This document shows, one piece after another, positions 45,614 to 55,971 of a stretch of DNA of 64,000 nt. The DNA is from Rhizobium phaseoli (lineage in GTDB: Bacteria; Pseudomonadota; Alphaproteobacteria; Rhizobiales; Rhizobiaceae). The stretch spans positions 62,001 through 126,000 of the forward strand of contig NZ_WUFT01000001.1 in NCBI RefSeq assembly GCF_010668805.1, given 5' to 3'. Made by a program: the position numbers and the translations under genes. A model generated the notes under the pieces. The model was not told the DNA's origin, searched no databases, and saw nothing but the letters and a program-made list of their open reading frames with translations. Numbering within the stretch: position 1 is the stretch's first letter; every line of letters begins with the position of its first letter.

Positions 45614-47113
45614 ATGGGCAATTCTTCGCGGCGCGCCGGACTTCTCCTGACAGGCTGCCTCTCGCTGGCAGTCGCCGTCTCCGGTATAGTGCCGGCCTCT
45701 TTCGCGCCGCTTCTGGGGCCAGGCGAGGCGCGTGCCGAATCCGAAAACCTGATCCGCATCTCGCAGACCGGCCCCGATGCCCATCGCCGCCTGAAGCTCG
45801 GGCTGAACAAGGCCGTCGTTGTCGATCTACCCGAGGATGCGCATGATATTCTCGTCTCCGATCCGACCATGGCCGATGCCGTCACCCGCACCTCGCGGCG
45901 CATCTATCTGTTTGGCAAAAAGGTCGGCCAGACGAATATCTTCGTCTTCGGCGCCGGTGGGCAGGAGATCGTCAATCTCGACATCGAGATCGAGCGCGAC
46001 GTTTCCGGCCTCGAAGTCAATCTCCGCCGCTTCATTCCAGACTCCAACATCAACGTCGAAATCGTCTCCGACAACATCGTGCTGACCGGCACCGTGCGCA
46101 CCCCGCAGGATGCCACACAGGCGGCCGATCTGGCGCAAGTCTTCCTCAAGGGCGGCGAAGCGACGACCAGAAGCGAGACGGCATCCGGCACCGGCGGCGA
46201 CAGCTCGGTGGCGCTCTTTGCCGAAGCCCGTCAGAGCTCGCAGGTTGTCAACCTGCTGCAGATCGAGGGCGAGGACCAGGTCACCCTCAAGGTGACGATC
46301 GCCGAGGTCCGCCGCGAGGTGCTGAAGCAGCTCGGCTTCGACAATCTGGTTTCCAATTCCTCCGGCATGACGGTCGCCCAGCTCGGCAGCCCCAGCGCCG
46401 ACAGCGCCACATCCGTCGTTGGCGGCGGCCTGGCGGCGCTCTTCAAGAGCACGATCGGAAAATACGACATTTCGACCTACCTCAACGCGCTGGAGCAGGC
46501 CAAGGTCGTCAAGACACTCGCCGAGCCGACGCTGACGGCAATATCGGGCCAGGCCGCGACCTTCAATTCCGGCGGCCAACAGCTTTATTCGACAACCGAC
46601 AACAACGGCAACGTCACCGTCGTGCCGTTCAACTACGGCATCAACCTCGCCTTCAAGCCGGTCGTTCTCTCATCGGGACGCATCAGCCTGCAGATCAAGA
46701 CCAATGTCTCCGAACCGGTGGCCGGCAGCGGCAGCGCGACGTATCAGCGCCGCTCGGCGGAGACTTCGGTGGAGCTGCCCTCGGGCGGTTCGATCGCGCT
46801 GGCCGGCCTGATCCGCGACAACGTTTCCCAGACGATGGGCGGCACGCCTGGTGTCTCGAAGATCCCGCTGCTCGGCACCCTCTTCCGTCAGAAGGGTTTC
46901 GAGCGTCAGGAAACCGAGCTCGTCATCATCGCGACGCCCTATCTGGTGCGTCCGGTGGCGCGCAATCAGCTTAACCGGCCGGACGACAATTTCAGCCCTG
47001 AGAATGACGGTGCAACCTTCTTCCTCAACCGAGTCAACAAAGTCTATGGCCGCCGCGAGGCGCCCGTTGCCGACGCGCAGTTCCACGGCTCAATCGGGTT
47101 CATCTACAAATGA
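45614..47113 (+). CDS. cpaC: CpaC/RcpA, Flp pilus secretin
   Basis: Outer-membrane channel for the pilus, 499 residues. Signal region at about 1-40; pilus N-domain (LKLGLNKAVVVDLPEDAHDI) near 62; BON/N-type domain near 140-175; C-terminal secretin domain from about 230 with VELPSGGSIALAGLIRDN near 391-408 and IPLLGTLFRQ. The ATG at 45614 is 7 nt after AAAGGA; GTG at 45608 is too close to that site. It overlaps cpaD by ATGA. Confidence 0.94.
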   Translation: MGNSSRRAGLLLTGCLSLAVAVSGIVPASFAPLLGPGEARAESENLIRISQTGPDAHRRLKLGLNKAVVVDLPEDAHDILVSDPTMADAVTRTSRRIYLFGKKVGQTNIFVFGAGGQEIVNLDIEIERDVSGLEVNLRRFIPDSNINVEIVSDNIVLTGTVRTPQDATQAADLAQVFLKGGEATTRSETASGTGGDSSVALFAEARQSSQVVNLLQIEGEDQVTLKVTIAEVRREVLKQLGFDNLVSNSSGMTVAQLGSPSADSATSVVGGGLAALFKSTIGKYDISTYLNALEQAKVVKTLAEPTLTAISGQAATFNSGGQQLYSTTDNNGNVTVVPFNYGINLAFKPVVLSSGRISLQIKTNVSEPVAGSGSATYQRRSAETSVELPSGGSIALAGLIRDNVSQTMGGTPGVSKIPLLGTLFRQKGFERQETELVIIATPYLVRPVARNQLNRPDDNFSPENDGATFFLNRVNKVYGRREAPVADAQFHGSIGFIYK

Positions 47114-47868
47114 GCGGCGCACGGTCGGCAGCAATGGAAGAGAACAGGGATCAGGTGATGGCCCATATCAATTCGACGACACCCCGCCTCGCAATCTCGA
47201 AGGCGCTTCTAGCCACGGTTGCCATGTCGCTGGCCGCCCTTTCCGGATGCGCCGGCCCACATGACCAGCTGACGACCGGCGGTATTCCCGACGACTATCG
47301 CGCGCGTCACCCGATCATCGTGACCGAAGCGGAGCAGACGGTGGACATTCCCGTCGCCTCCACCGATCGCCGCCTGACCAATGCCCAGCGCGACCTCATT
47401 CGCGGTTTTGCCGCAAACTACATCGCGCGCGCCTCGGGCCCGATTTACGTGCTGTCGCCGCAAGGCTCGCCCAATTCGGCGGCAGCCTATCAGCTGCGCA
47501 ATCAGGTCCGTGCCGAGCTGGCGAGGAGGGGGATTGCAAGCTCGAAAATTGTCAACACCTCCTACGCCGCGGTCGGTCCCGGCGATGCGGCACCGATCCG
47601 GCTGAGCTTTACCGGCACCGCGGCGATCACCACGCAATGCGGCCAATGGCCGAAGGACATCTCGAACGATTTGACCAACCAGAATTATTATAATTTCGGC
47701 TGCGCCTCGCAGAACAACCTCGCCGCCCAGATCGCCAACCCGGAGGATCTGGTAGCGCCCCGCGGCATGACCCCGATCGACGCGCAGCGCCGCAACAACG
47801 CGATCCAGGAATATCGGACGACGACATCGACGATCGAAGAGGTCGCCGGCAGCGACAGCAGCTTCTGA
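47110..47868 (+). CDS. cpaD: CpaD, Flp pilus lipoprotein
   Basis: 252 residues, outer-membrane lipoprotein with lipobox LSGC near 44-47 (Cys47). The CpaD domain follows with DDYRARHPIIVTEAEQTVDI. The ATG at 47110 overlaps the cpaC stop; an in-frame ATG at 47158 would give a signal of more usual length (Cys at 31), so the true start may be there. The conserved C-terminal part includes NYYNFGCASQNNLAAQIANP. Confidence 0.93.
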   Translation: MSGARSAAMEENRDQVMAHINSTTPRLAISKALLATVAMSLAALSGCAGPHDQLTTGGIPDDYRARHPIIVTEAEQTVDIPVASTDRRLTNAQRDLIRGFAANYIARASGPIYVLSPQGSPNSAAAYQLRNQVRAELARRGIASSKIVNTSYAAVGPGDAAPIRLSFTGTAAITTQCGQWPKDISNDLTNQNYYNFGCASQNNLAAQIANPEDLVAPRGMTPIDAQRRNNAIQEYRTTTSTIEEVAGSDSSF

Positions 47869-47882
47869 GGCGGAACGGGACG

Positions 47883-49160
47883 ATGAGCGCGATAGAGTAC
47901 GAAATCAAGAATCAAAGCGAGCTTCGCCACGCCGAAGAGGCGGTGCGCATGGCGGATCTGGAAAACATGCGGCCGCTGCCGCGCATCTCCGTGCATGCCT
48001 TCTGTGAGAGCGAGGGTCTGCAGCAGGTCATGGAACGCTGCGCCAATGATCGGCGCGTGGCCAAGGTCAGCATGCGCATCACCAGCGGCGGCATTGCCGC
48101 TGCCGCCAATATGTTCTCCGGCGCCCCGACGCCGAACCTCATCATCCTCGAGACCAAGGCGAATGCCGGAAACCTCCTCTCCGAACTCGCGCCGCTCGCC
48201 GCCGTTTGCGATCCGACGACCAAAGTCGTCATTATCGGCTACTACAACGATATCGGGCTGTATCGCGACCTCATCCGCAACGGCATCTCCGAATATATGG
48301 TCCAGCCCGTTGCCATGCCGGATATCCTGGCGTCGATGGCCTCGATCTTCGTCGATCCGGAAGCTGAACCGCTCGGCCGCAGCATCGCCTTCATCGGCTC
48401 GAAGGGCGGTACCGGCGCCTCGACCATCGCGCATAATTGTGCCTTCGGCATTTCCAACCTCTTCTCATCCGAGACGATCCTCGCCGATCTCGACCTGCCC
48501 TATGGCACGGCGAACATCGACTTCGATCAGGATCCGGCGCTCGGCATCGCCGAAGCGGTCTTCGCACCCGATCGTCTCGACGAGGTCTTCCTCGACCGCC
48601 TGCTGACGAAATGCTCCGAACATCTCTCTTTGCTTGCGGCGCCCTCGCTGCTCGACCGCGCCTATGATTTCGACGGCCAGGCTTTCCAGCCGGTGCTCGA
48701 TGTTCTGCAGCGCAGCGCCCCCGTCACCGTGCTCGACGTTCCGCATGCATGGTCGGAATGGACACGCTCGGTGCTGTCGAGCGTCGACGAAGTCGTCATC
48801 ACAGCGGTTCCCGATCTCGCCAACCTGCGCAATGCCAAGAACATGCTGGACGCGTTGCGCAAGATGCGGCCGAACGACAAGCTGCCGCATCTGGTTCTCA
48901 ATCAGGTCGGCATGCCGAAACGTCCGGAGATTTCGCCGTCGGATTTCTGTGAGCCGCTGGAGATCGATCCGATCGCCATCATTCCCTTCGACATCCATCT
49001 TTTCGGCAATGCCGCCAATAGCGGCCGGATGATTTCGGAAGTCGACCCGAAGTCGCCGACGGCGGAAACCTTTTCGCAGATATCGCACATCGTCACCGGC
49101 CGTGTCGCGATCAAGAAGGCGAAGAAGGGCGGACTGCTGGGCCTCCTGAAGCGCAAGTAG
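47883..49160 (+). CDS. cpaE: CpaE/TadZ, pilus-localising ParA/MinD-like ATPase
   Basis: 425 residues. The N-terminal part (about 40-155) resembles a receiver domain; the C-terminal part is a MinD/ParA ATPase with the deviant Walker A SKGGTGASTIAHN near 163-175. TadZ/CpaE proteins place the pilus machine, often at a pole. The motif keeps Lys, Gly and Thr of the loop (KGGTGAST). A basic tail IKKAKKGGLLGLLKRK ends the protein and may bind membrane. Confidence 0.94.
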   Translation: MSAIEYEIKNQSELRHAEEAVRMADLENMRPLPRISVHAFCESEGLQQVMERCANDRRVAKVSMRITSGGIAAAANMFSGAPTPNLIILETKANAGNLLSELAPLAAVCDPTTKVVIIGYYNDIGLYRDLIRNGISEYMVQPVAMPDILASMASIFVDPEAEPLGRSIAFIGSKGGTGASTIAHNCAFGISNLFSSETILADLDLPYGTANIDFDQDPALGIAEAVFAPDRLDEVFLDRLLTKCSEHLSLLAAPSLLDRAYDFDGQAFQPVLDVLQRSAPVTVLDVPHAWSEWTRSVLSSVDEVVITAVPDLANLRNAKNMLDALRKMRPNDKLPHLVLNQVGMPKRPEISPSDFCEPLEIDPIAIIPFDIHLFGNAANSGRMISEVDPKSPTAETFSQISHIVTGRVAIKKAKKGGLLGLLKRK

Positions 49161-49191
49161 CAAGTAGAACAAGCAGATTGGATTAAGCGGC

Positions 49192-50667
49192 ATGTTTGGA
49201 AAACGCGGAAACGAAGGTTCCGGAAAGGTCGGAGGGGCGATTGCTCCCCCGCCGCCGGCTCCGGCCGCTGCCCCTGCGGCCTCTGCCCCCTCGATTCTGG
49301 TCGAACCCGTACGCGAGCCTGCACGCCAGCAGGTGACGCCGCCGCCGATGCAGACGCCGCAGCGTAAGCGCCCTGCTCGAACCGATGAATATTACGACAC
49401 CAAGGCGCAGGTCTTTTCCGCGCTGATCGATACGATCGATCTCTCGCAGCTTTCCAAACTCGACGGTGAAAGCGCGCGCGAGGAAATCCGCGACATCGTC
49501 AACGACATCATAACCATCAAGAACTTTGCGATGTCGATCTCCGAGCAGGAAGAACTGCTCGAGGATATCTGCAACGACGTCCTCGGCTACGGTCCGCTGG
49601 AGCCATTGCTGGCGCGCGACGATATCGCCGACATCATGGTCAACGGCGCCGGCCAGACGTTCATCGAAGTCGGCGGCAAGACGATCGAATCGGAGATCCG
49701 CTTCCGCGACAATGCGCAGCTTCTTTCGATCTGCCAGCGCATCGTCAGCCAGGTCGGCCGCCGTGTCGACGAATCGAGCCCGATCTGCGACGCCCGCCTG
49801 CCCGATGGCTCGCGTGTCAACGTTATCGCCCCGCCGCTGTCGATCGACGGGCCGGCGCTCACCATCCGCAAGTTCAAGAAAGACAAGCTGACACTCGATC
49901 AGCTCGTCCGTTTCGGTGCGATCACGCCGGAAGGCGCGACCGTGTTGCAGATCATCGGGCGTGTGCGCTGCAACGTCGTAATTTCGGGCGGCACGGGCTC
50001 GGGCAAGACGACGCTGCTGAATTGCCTCACCAACTATATCGACAGGGATGAACGCGTCATCACCTGCGAGGATACCGCCGAACTGCAGCTGCAGCAGCCG
50101 CATGTCGTGCGGTTGGAAACGCGCCCGCCGAATATTGAAGGCGAGGGCGAGATTACCATGCGCGATCTCGTCAAGAACTGCCTGCGTATGCGTCCCGAGC
50201 GCATCATCGTCGGCGAAGTGCGCGGACCTGAAGTTTTCGACTTGCTGCAGGCGATGAACACCGGTCACGACGGCTCGATGGGCACTATCCACGCCAATAC
50301 GCCGCGCGAATGCCTGAGCCGTATCGAATCGATGATCGCCATGGGGGGCTTCACCCTGCCGGCAAAGACGGTGCGTGAGATCATTTCCAGCTCGGTCGAC
50401 GTGGTCATCCAGGCGGCGCGCCTTCGCGACGGCTCGCGCCGCATTACCCAGATCACCGAGGTGATCGGCATGGAAGGCGACGTCATCATCACCCAGGACC
50501 TGATGCGCTACGAAATCGAAGGCGAGGATGCGGCCGGCCGCCTGGTCGGCCGGCACATGTCGACCGGCGTCGGCAAGCCGCATTTCTGGGATCGCGCCCG
50601 ATACTTCAACGAGGAAAAGCGTCTTGCCGCTGCCCTCGACGCGATGGAAGCGAAAACGAAGGATTAG
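49192..50667 (+). CDS. cpaF: CpaF/TadA, pilus assembly ATPase
   Basis: Type II/IV secretion-family hexameric ATPase powering Flp pilus extension, 491 residues. A Pro/Ala-rich N-terminus (about 1-60) precedes the conserved region. Walker [15 protein letters not shown] near 265-278, Asp box [10 protein letters not shown], Walker [11 protein letters not shown] and the His box [13 protein letters not shown] are complete. It lies 31 nt after cpaE and 5 nt before tadB. Confidence 0.96.
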   Translation: MFGKRGNEGSGKVGGAIAPPPPAPAAAPAASAPSILVEPVREPARQQVTPPPMQTPQRKRPARTDEYYDTKAQVFSALIDTIDLSQLSKLDGESAREEIRDIVNDIITIKNFAMSISEQEELLEDICNDVLGYGPLEPLLARDDIADIMVNGAGQTFIEVGGKTIESEIRFRDNAQLLSICQRIVSQVGRRVDESSPICDARLPDGSRVNVIAPPLSIDGPALTIRKFKKDKLTLDQLVRFGAITPEGATVLQIIGRVRCNVVISGGTGSGKTTLLNCLTNYIDRDERVITCEDTAELQLQQPHVVRLETRPPNIEGEGEITMRDLVKNCLRMRPERIIVGEVRGPEVFDLLQAMNTGHDGSMGTIHANTPRECLSRIESMIAMGGFTLPAKTVREIISSSVDVVIQAARLRDGSRRITQITEVIGMEGDVIITQDLMRYEIEGEDAAGRLVGRHMSTGVGKPHFWDRARYFNEEKRLAAALDAMEAKTKD

Positions 50668-50672
50668 GCGAG

Positions 50673-51680
50673 ATGTTCGGGTTCGATCCGATAGTGCTGG
50701 CAATCGTCGTCCTCGCCGCCATCTCCGCGGCGGCGGTCGCCTATGCCCTGATGTTTTCTCGGATCGAGGCCGACAAGAAATCGGCAAGCCGCATCAACCG
50801 CGTCAAATCGGCCGAAAGCGACCGGGTCAAGGTCAAGGCCGCACGCGACCGGGTGCAGGAAATGTCGAAACGCCGGAAATCGGTGCAGGACAATCTGAAG
50901 GATCTGGAAAAGCGCCAGCACGAAAAGACCAAGAAGACCCTGACGATGAAATCCCGGCTGGTGCAGGCCGGCCTAACCATCACGGTCGGGAAATTCTATC
51001 TCATCAGCGCCGTCTTCGCGGGCGTGCTGCTGCTCATGGCTTTCATCATCGGTGTATCGTTGATGGTGATATTCGGTATTGCCGTGGTCGCCGGTCTCGG
51101 CCTTCCGCGCTGGATCGTCGGCTTCCTGATCAAGCGCCGCCAGAACAAGTTCCTCAACGAACTCCCCAATGCGCTTGACGTCATCACCCGCTCGATCAAA
51201 TCGGGCCTGCCGCTCAACGATGCGATCCGTCTTATCGCAACTGAAGGCACCGAGCCGGTCAAGAGCGAGTTCCGGCGCGTGATCGAGGCGCAGCAGGTGG
51301 GCCTCAGCATCCCCGATGCCTGCGCCCGCATGACGACCCATATGCCGCTCCAGGAAGTCAGCTTCTTCGCCATCGTCATCGCTATCCAGTCGCAGGCTGG
51401 CGGCAATTTGTCGGAAGCGATCGGCAACCTTTCCAAGGTGATACGCGAGCGCAGGAAAATGAAGGCCAAGGTCTCGGCGCTTTCGATGGAAGCCAAGGCG
51501 TCGGCCGTCATCATCGGTGCTCTGCCGTTCATCGTCGCGACCCTCGTCTATCTCACGTCGCCGAACTACATGATGATCCTTTTCACCGACCCGCGCGGCC
51601 ATTTCATCATGGGTGTATCGGCGATCTGGATGTCGATCGGCATCTTCGTCATGCGCAACATGGTCAATTTTGACATCTAG
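50673..51680 (+). CDS. tadB: TadB, pilus inner-membrane platform protein
   Basis: 335 residues, GspF/T2SSF family. An N-terminal helix, a charged coiled-coil-like stretch (about 29-95, rich in Lys, Arg, Glu) and then the T2SSF domain (about 165-295) with LDVITRSIKSGLPLNDAIRL, flanked by membrane helices. It pairs with TadC as platform over the CpaF motor. Confidence 0.94.
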   Translation: MFGFDPIVLAIVVLAAISAAAVAYALMFSRIEADKKSASRINRVKSAESDRVKVKAARDRVQEMSKRRKSVQDNLKDLEKRQHEKTKKTLTMKSRLVQAGLTITVGKFYLISAVFAGVLLLMAFIIGVSLMVIFGIAVVAGLGLPRWIVGFLIKRRQNKFLNELPNALDVITRSIKSGLPLNDAIRLIATEGTEPVKSEFRRVIEAQQVGLSIPDACARMTTHMPLQEVSFFAIVIAIQSQAGGNLSEAIGNLSKVIRERRKMKAKVSALSMEAKASAVIIGALPFIVATLVYLTSPNYMMILFTDPRGHFIMGVSAIWMSIGIFVMRNMVNFDI

Positions 51681-51695
51681 CCGGAAGGACGCACC

Positions 51696-52682
51696 ATGAC
51701 GCAGGACCTTGCCGCAACCCTGACCAATCCGAGCATGCTGATCGCGCTGTTCGTCGCGATTGCCGTCTTCGCGACGTTTTACACGATCGCCACCCCCTTC
51801 TTCGAGCGCGGCGATCTCAGCAAGCGTATGAAGGCCGTCTCGACCGAGCGCGAGCAGATCCGCGCTCGCGAACGCGCCCGCATGAACGCCGAAACCGGCT
51901 CCGGCAAAGCCTCGCTCAGGAACCAGAACAATCGTTCGGTCCGCCAGATCGTCGAACGCTTCAACCTGCGCAAGGCGCTCGTCGACGAGAATACCGTCAA
52001 CAAGCTGCGTGCTGCCGGTTTTCGCTCCGAGAATGCGCTGAATACCTTCCTCGTAGCGCGGTTCCTGCTGCCCTTCCTCTTCCTGGCGCTTGCCGTCTTC
52101 TGGGTTTTCGGTCTCGGCCATCTCGCCGCAAGGGGTACGCCGATCCGCATGTTCGCGGTCATCGCCATCGGCTATGTCGGTTTCTACGCGCCGAACATCT
52201 ACATCTCGAACCGCATGAGCAAGCGTCAGCACTCGATCAAACGCGCCTGGCCGGATGCGCTGGACCTGATGCTGATCTGCGTCGAATCCGGCATCTCCAT
52301 CGAGGCCGCAATGCGTCGGGTGTCGGAAGAGCTCGGCGAGCAGTCGCCGGCGCTCGCCGAGGAGATGGTGCTGACCACGGCCGAGCTCTCCTTCTTGCCG
52401 GATCGCCGCATGGCGCTCGAAAATCTTGCCACGCGCACCCAGATCGAGCTGGTACGCTCGGTCACTCAAGCGCTGATCCAGGCCGATCGCTACGGCACGC
52501 CGGTTGCACAGGCGCTGCGTGTCCTCGCCCAGGAAGGCCGCGACGAGCGCATGAACGAGGCGGAAAAGAAGGCAGCCGCCCTGCCGCCGAAACTGACGGT
52601 GCCGATGATCCTGTTCTTCCTGCCGGTGCTGATCGCCGTCATTCTCGGCCCGGCCGGCATCCAGGTGTCAGACAAGTTCTGA
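51696..52682 (+). CDS. tadC: TadC, pilus inner-membrane platform protein
   Basis: 328 residues, paralogue of TadB. The T2SSF domain near 180-305 contains PDALDLMLICVESGISIEAA and ends in a membrane helix with VPMILFFLPVLIAVILGPAG. It starts 15 nt after tadB, with GGAAGG before the ATG, and is the last pilus gene on the plus strand. Confidence 0.94.
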   Translation: MTQDLAATLTNPSMLIALFVAIAVFATFYTIATPFFERGDLSKRMKAVSTEREQIRARERARMNAETGSGKASLRNQNNRSVRQIVERFNLRKALVDENTVNKLRAAGFRSENALNTFLVARFLLPFLFLALAVFWVFGLGHLAARGTPIRMFAVIAIGYVGFYAPNIYISNRMSKRQHSIKRAWPDALDLMLICVESGISIEAAMRRVSEELGEQSPALAEEMVLTTAELSFLPDRRMALENLATRTQIELVRSVTQALIQADRYGTPVAQALRVLAQEGRDERMNEAEKKAAALPPKLTVPMILFFLPVLIAVILGPAGIQVSDKF

Positions 52683-52757
52683 TGCTTGCGGCCGGTTAAA
52701 TCGATTCCGGTTTGAGGAATTATGCGGTAACCTTCGATCTCAAACGAGGGTTATCGG

Positions 52758-53390
52758 ATGTCTTCTGCAGGCGTTTTCATCAGCATCATGGCAGCCCTGG
52801 CAGTCGGCGCCATGAGCCCCGGCCCGAGCTTCGTCATCGTTTCCAGGATTGCCATCTCGCGGTCACGGCTGGACGGTCTTGCGGCCGCACTCGGCATGGG
52901 TGCCGGCGGCGTCGTTTTTGCCGCGCTGGCACTCGCCGGGCTGACGGCGCTGCTGTCTCAGTTCGAATGGCTCTATGTCTTGCTGAAGGTCGCAGGCGGC
53001 GCCTATCTCATCTTTATCGCCGTCAATATCTGGAGAGGTGCTGCGCAGCCGCTGGAGGTTTCCGACGCCGGCGATAACCAACGTGCACCGATGCGAAGCT
53101 TCACCACCGCGCTGCTGACCCAGCTCAGCAACCCGAAGACCATCATCGTCTATGCCAGCCTCTTTGCCGCGCTTCTCCCGAGGACGGTGCCGCTCGATCT
53201 GATGGTTGCGCTGCCGCTCGGCGTCTTTGCTGTGGAGGCGGGGTGGTATTCGATCGTGGCGCTGGCCTTTTCGGCCCGCCATCCGCGGCGGCTCTATCTC
53301 GCATCGAAGAGCTGGATAGACCGGGCCGCCGGTACCGTCATGGGCGGCCTCGGCCTTCGCCTGATTCTGTCGGGCCTGAGCGCCCGCTAA
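52758..53390 (+). CDS. LysE/RhtB-family amino acid exporter
   Basis: 210 residues with six predicted helices. The family N-terminal motif GAMSPGPSFVIVSR near 17-30 and NPKTIIVYASLFAALLP near 126-142 are clear. Such proteins export amino acids or derivatives; the substrate cannot be read. It lies 75 nt after tadC in the same direction but is unlikely to be part of the pilus machine, since it interrupts the link to tadD. Confidence 0.9.
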   Translation: MSSAGVFISIMAALAVGAMSPGPSFVIVSRIAISRSRLDGLAAALGMGAGGVVFAALALAGLTALLSQFEWLYVLLKVAGGAYLIFIAVNIWRGAAQPLEVSDAGDNQRAPMRSFTTALLTQLSNPKTIIVYASLFAALLPRTVPLDLMVALPLGVFAVEAGWYSIVALAFSARHPRRLYLASKSWIDRAAGTVMGGLGLRLILSGLSAR

Positions 53391-53428
53391 AAAGGCCGAC
53401 TGCCGACGACACAATCTGGATCGGTCGG

Positions 53429-54265
53429 TCAGTTGGTATTGCTGGCCTCCGCCGTACCCGGCGTCTTGTCCTTGGCGGCGAGTTTCTGCCAGGAATTCTG
53501 CTGCGAGAGCATGCCTCTTAGATAGGCGACATTGGCATCGGCCTGCTGCGGTGAAAGTTCGCGCCGCGCGATCTGCTCGGCCTCGGGGAAATGTCCCTGC
53601 AGGCCGACGACGAGGGCTAGGTTCTGCCTGACGCGGCTGTCGGCTGTGGGTTGGCTGGCGGCGGAGCGCAGATAGGTTTCAGCCGTGCGCAGATCGCCGG
53701 TCAGCACATAGGACATGCCGAGGTTGGAAAGGATGGAGGGCTCGTTCGGCTGGATGTCGAGCGCGTCACGGTAGCGCTGCCGGGCATCGCTTGCCCGGCC
53801 CATCTGGTCGAGGATCGCGCCTTCGGCCGAGATCAGCTTCCAGTCCGGACGGTCCGGTGTCTGGGCGCGGCCGATCGTGTCGAGTGCCTGCTGAAACTGG
53901 CCGGCCGCTGCCTGCGCCTTGCCGTAGGCGGCGAGCACGTTGCGGTCGGCGGGATTGCTGATCGCCACCTGCTGCATGACGGCGAGCGCCTGCGTGTCAC
54001 GGCCGTTCATGCGCAGCAGATTGGCATAGTTGACGCCGGTGACGGGATCGCGCGGGTTCTTTTCATAGGCCTGACCGAGCCGGTCGGTTGCCGATCGCAA
54101 CTCGGTCGCGTCCATCTCTTCAACCGGCTTGGTGAGCTTCGGCACCGAGCCTGTCGTCATCCGGTCCTTGGTCGTCGAGCAGCCGGCAAGTGCCAGGACG
54201 ATCAGCGATGCCGCAGCACCCTGCAGGATACGATTCGTGAATGTGGTGGTGAGCGAGGCAGGCAT
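53429..54265 (-). CDS. tadD: TadD-like tetratricopeptide lipoprotein
   Basis: 278 residues. Signal and lipobox ALAGC near 25-29 (Cys29) predict an outer-membrane lipoprotein. Several TPR units follow, e.g. AYGKAQAAAGQFQQALDTI and GMSYVLTGDLRTAETYLRSA. This matches TadD, the pilotin-like protein for secretin assembly in Flp pili, though TPR proteins are hard to assign exactly. The ATG at 54265 has AGGAA upstream; a longer frame to 54346 hides the signal. It converges with the exporter gene. Confidence 0.83.
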   Translation of the reverse strand: MPASLTTTFTNRILQGAAASLIVLALAGCSTTKDRMTTGSVPKLTKPVEEMDATELRSATDRLGQAYEKNPRDPVTGVNYANLLRMNGRDTQALAVMQQVAISNPADRNVLAAYGKAQAAAGQFQQALDTIGRAQTPDRPDWKLISAEGAILDQMGRASDARQRYRDALDIQPNEPSILSNLGMSYVLTGDLRTAETYLRSAASQPTADSRVRQNLALVVGLQGHFPEAEQIARRELSPQQADANVAYLRGMLSQQNSWQKLAAKDKTPGTAEASNTN

Positions 54266-54407
54266 GACGCGTTCCTGAGTTCCGAAATCGGCGCCTGACC
54301 TCGAAGCGGAACAGGGAAAGGTTTGACGCAATCTTCGCTCCAGCAATAGTCTGTTAACCCTAACAGACCGTTAAGGAGTGATTCCTTACGACCGCCGAAG
54401 GACAATC

Positions 54408-55799
54408 ATGGCCCCCTATCAGTTCATCGAGAGAGCGACCCCTTTCAACACAAAGGGCGGTTCGACGCTGCCGATCTTTGCCGTCACTCCCGCCCATATC
54501 GAGACCGGCACGATCGATCCGATCGCGCTCGATTGGGCGCGCAGGGCGGGCTACAAAGCCGAAAGCGGTTCGGTGCTGCTGATCCCGACGGCCGAAGGCC
54601 ATCTCGGCGGCGCGCTTTTTGGCCTCGGCACCAATCCATCCGAGCAGCCATACATCACCGGCAGGCTCGCCCGGGCGCTGCCGGCCGGCGACTGGCACAT
54701 CGAGACTGCGCCGCTGACGGCAAATCGCCTGGCTCTCGGCTTTGGTCTCGGCAGCTACCGTTTCGACCGCTATAAGTCCGAAAAAACGCTGGCGGCGACG
54801 CTGATGATTCCCCGCGATGCCGACAGTGCCGACATCAAGCGCCAGCTCGCCGGCGTCTTTCTCGCCCGCGACCTCATCAACACGCCGACCAATGATATGG
54901 GGCCGGAACAGCTCGAGGCGGCTTTCCGCGGCCTAGCCGCACATTACAAGGCAGAGATATCGGTTATCAAAGGCGACGACCTGCTCAAACACAACTTCCC
55001 GCTGGTCCATACCGTCGGCCGCGCCAGCGCCGATGCACCGCGCCTTCTCGAATTGCGCTGGGGCAAAAAGGGCCACCGCAAGGTGACGCTCGTCGGCAAG
55101 GGCGTCTGTTTCGATACCGGTGGTCTCGACATCAAGCCTGCCGCTTCCATGCTGCTGATGAAGAAGGATATGGGCGGCGCGGCGAATGTCATGGGGCTTG
55201 CCCTGATGATCATGGACGCCAAGCTGAAGGTCGACCTGCGCGTCATCATCCCGGTTGTCGAAAACGCCATCTCGTCCAACGCCTTCCGCCCCGGCGACAT
55301 CTATAAGAGCCGCAAGGGTCTGACCGTTCAGATCGACAATACCGATGCTGAAGGCCGTCTCATCCTTGCCGATGCGCTCGCCTATGCCGACGAGGAAGAG
55401 CCCGACCTCTTGATCGACATGGCGACACTGACCGGTGCCGCCCGTGTCGCCCTCGGTCCGGATCTGCCGCCCTTCTTCACCGATGACGCCAATCTGGCGC
55501 ATGACCTGACCGAAGCGAGCCTGGAAACGGACGATCCGATCTGGCGCCTGCCGCTCTATTCCGGCTACGAAAAGGATATCCGCACCAAGTTTGCCGATCT
55601 GACCAATGCGCCGGCCGGCGGCATGGCGGGGGCGATCACCGCCGCCCTCTTCCTCAAGCGTTTCGTCGGCAAGGCGAAGAGCTGGGCGCATTTCGACATT
55701 TACGGCTGGGCGCAGTCCGAGCGGCCGCATTCGCCAGGCGGCGGTGAAGCGCAGGCAATCCGCGCACTCTTCCATCATATCCGCGAGAGCCTGCGCTGA
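54408..55799 (+). CDS. M17-family leucyl aminopeptidase
   Basis: 463 residues. The C-terminal catalytic domain has both metal motifs: VGKGVCFDTGGLDIKPA near 229-245 (Lys and Asp) and NTDAEGRLILADAL near 305-318 (Asp and Glu). The N-terminal domain is diverged, as in the shorter PepA/PepB-like relatives. AAGGA precedes the ATG at 54408. Removes N-terminal residues from cytoplasmic peptides; it is followed by a regulator and a cell-wall hydrolase gene. Confidence 0.93.
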   Translation: MAPYQFIERATPFNTKGGSTLPIFAVTPAHIETGTIDPIALDWARRAGYKAESGSVLLIPTAEGHLGGALFGLGTNPSEQPYITGRLARALPAGDWHIETAPLTANRLALGFGLGSYRFDRYKSEKTLAATLMIPRDADSADIKRQLAGVFLARDLINTPTNDMGPEQLEAAFRGLAAHYKAEISVIKGDDLLKHNFPLVHTVGRASADAPRLLELRWGKKGHRKVTLVGKGVCFDTGGLDIKPAASMLLMKKDMGGAANVMGLALMIMDAKLKVDLRVIIPVVENAISSNAFRPGDIYKSRKGLTVQIDNTDAEGRLILADALAYADEEEPDLLIDMATLTGAARVALGPDLPPFFTDDANLAHDLTEASLETDDPIWRLPLYSGYEKDIRTKFADLTNAPAGGMAGAITAALFLKRFVGKAKSWAHFDIYGWAQSERPHSPGGGEAQAIRALFHHIRESLR

Positions 55800-55971
55800 C
55801 GCTATAGCCAGCTGGAGCCGGGGCGCATCGCGTGACCTGTTGATGCGCTGCGCCTCCGCCGATCGTTAAAATTTTATTCACCCTGCCGGGCGGCAATTCC
55901 TGCCGCCTCTTGCAAGTCCATGCCAACTGCCGGAAAATGAAACGTTAGCGTAACGATCTTCCGGAGGGGCC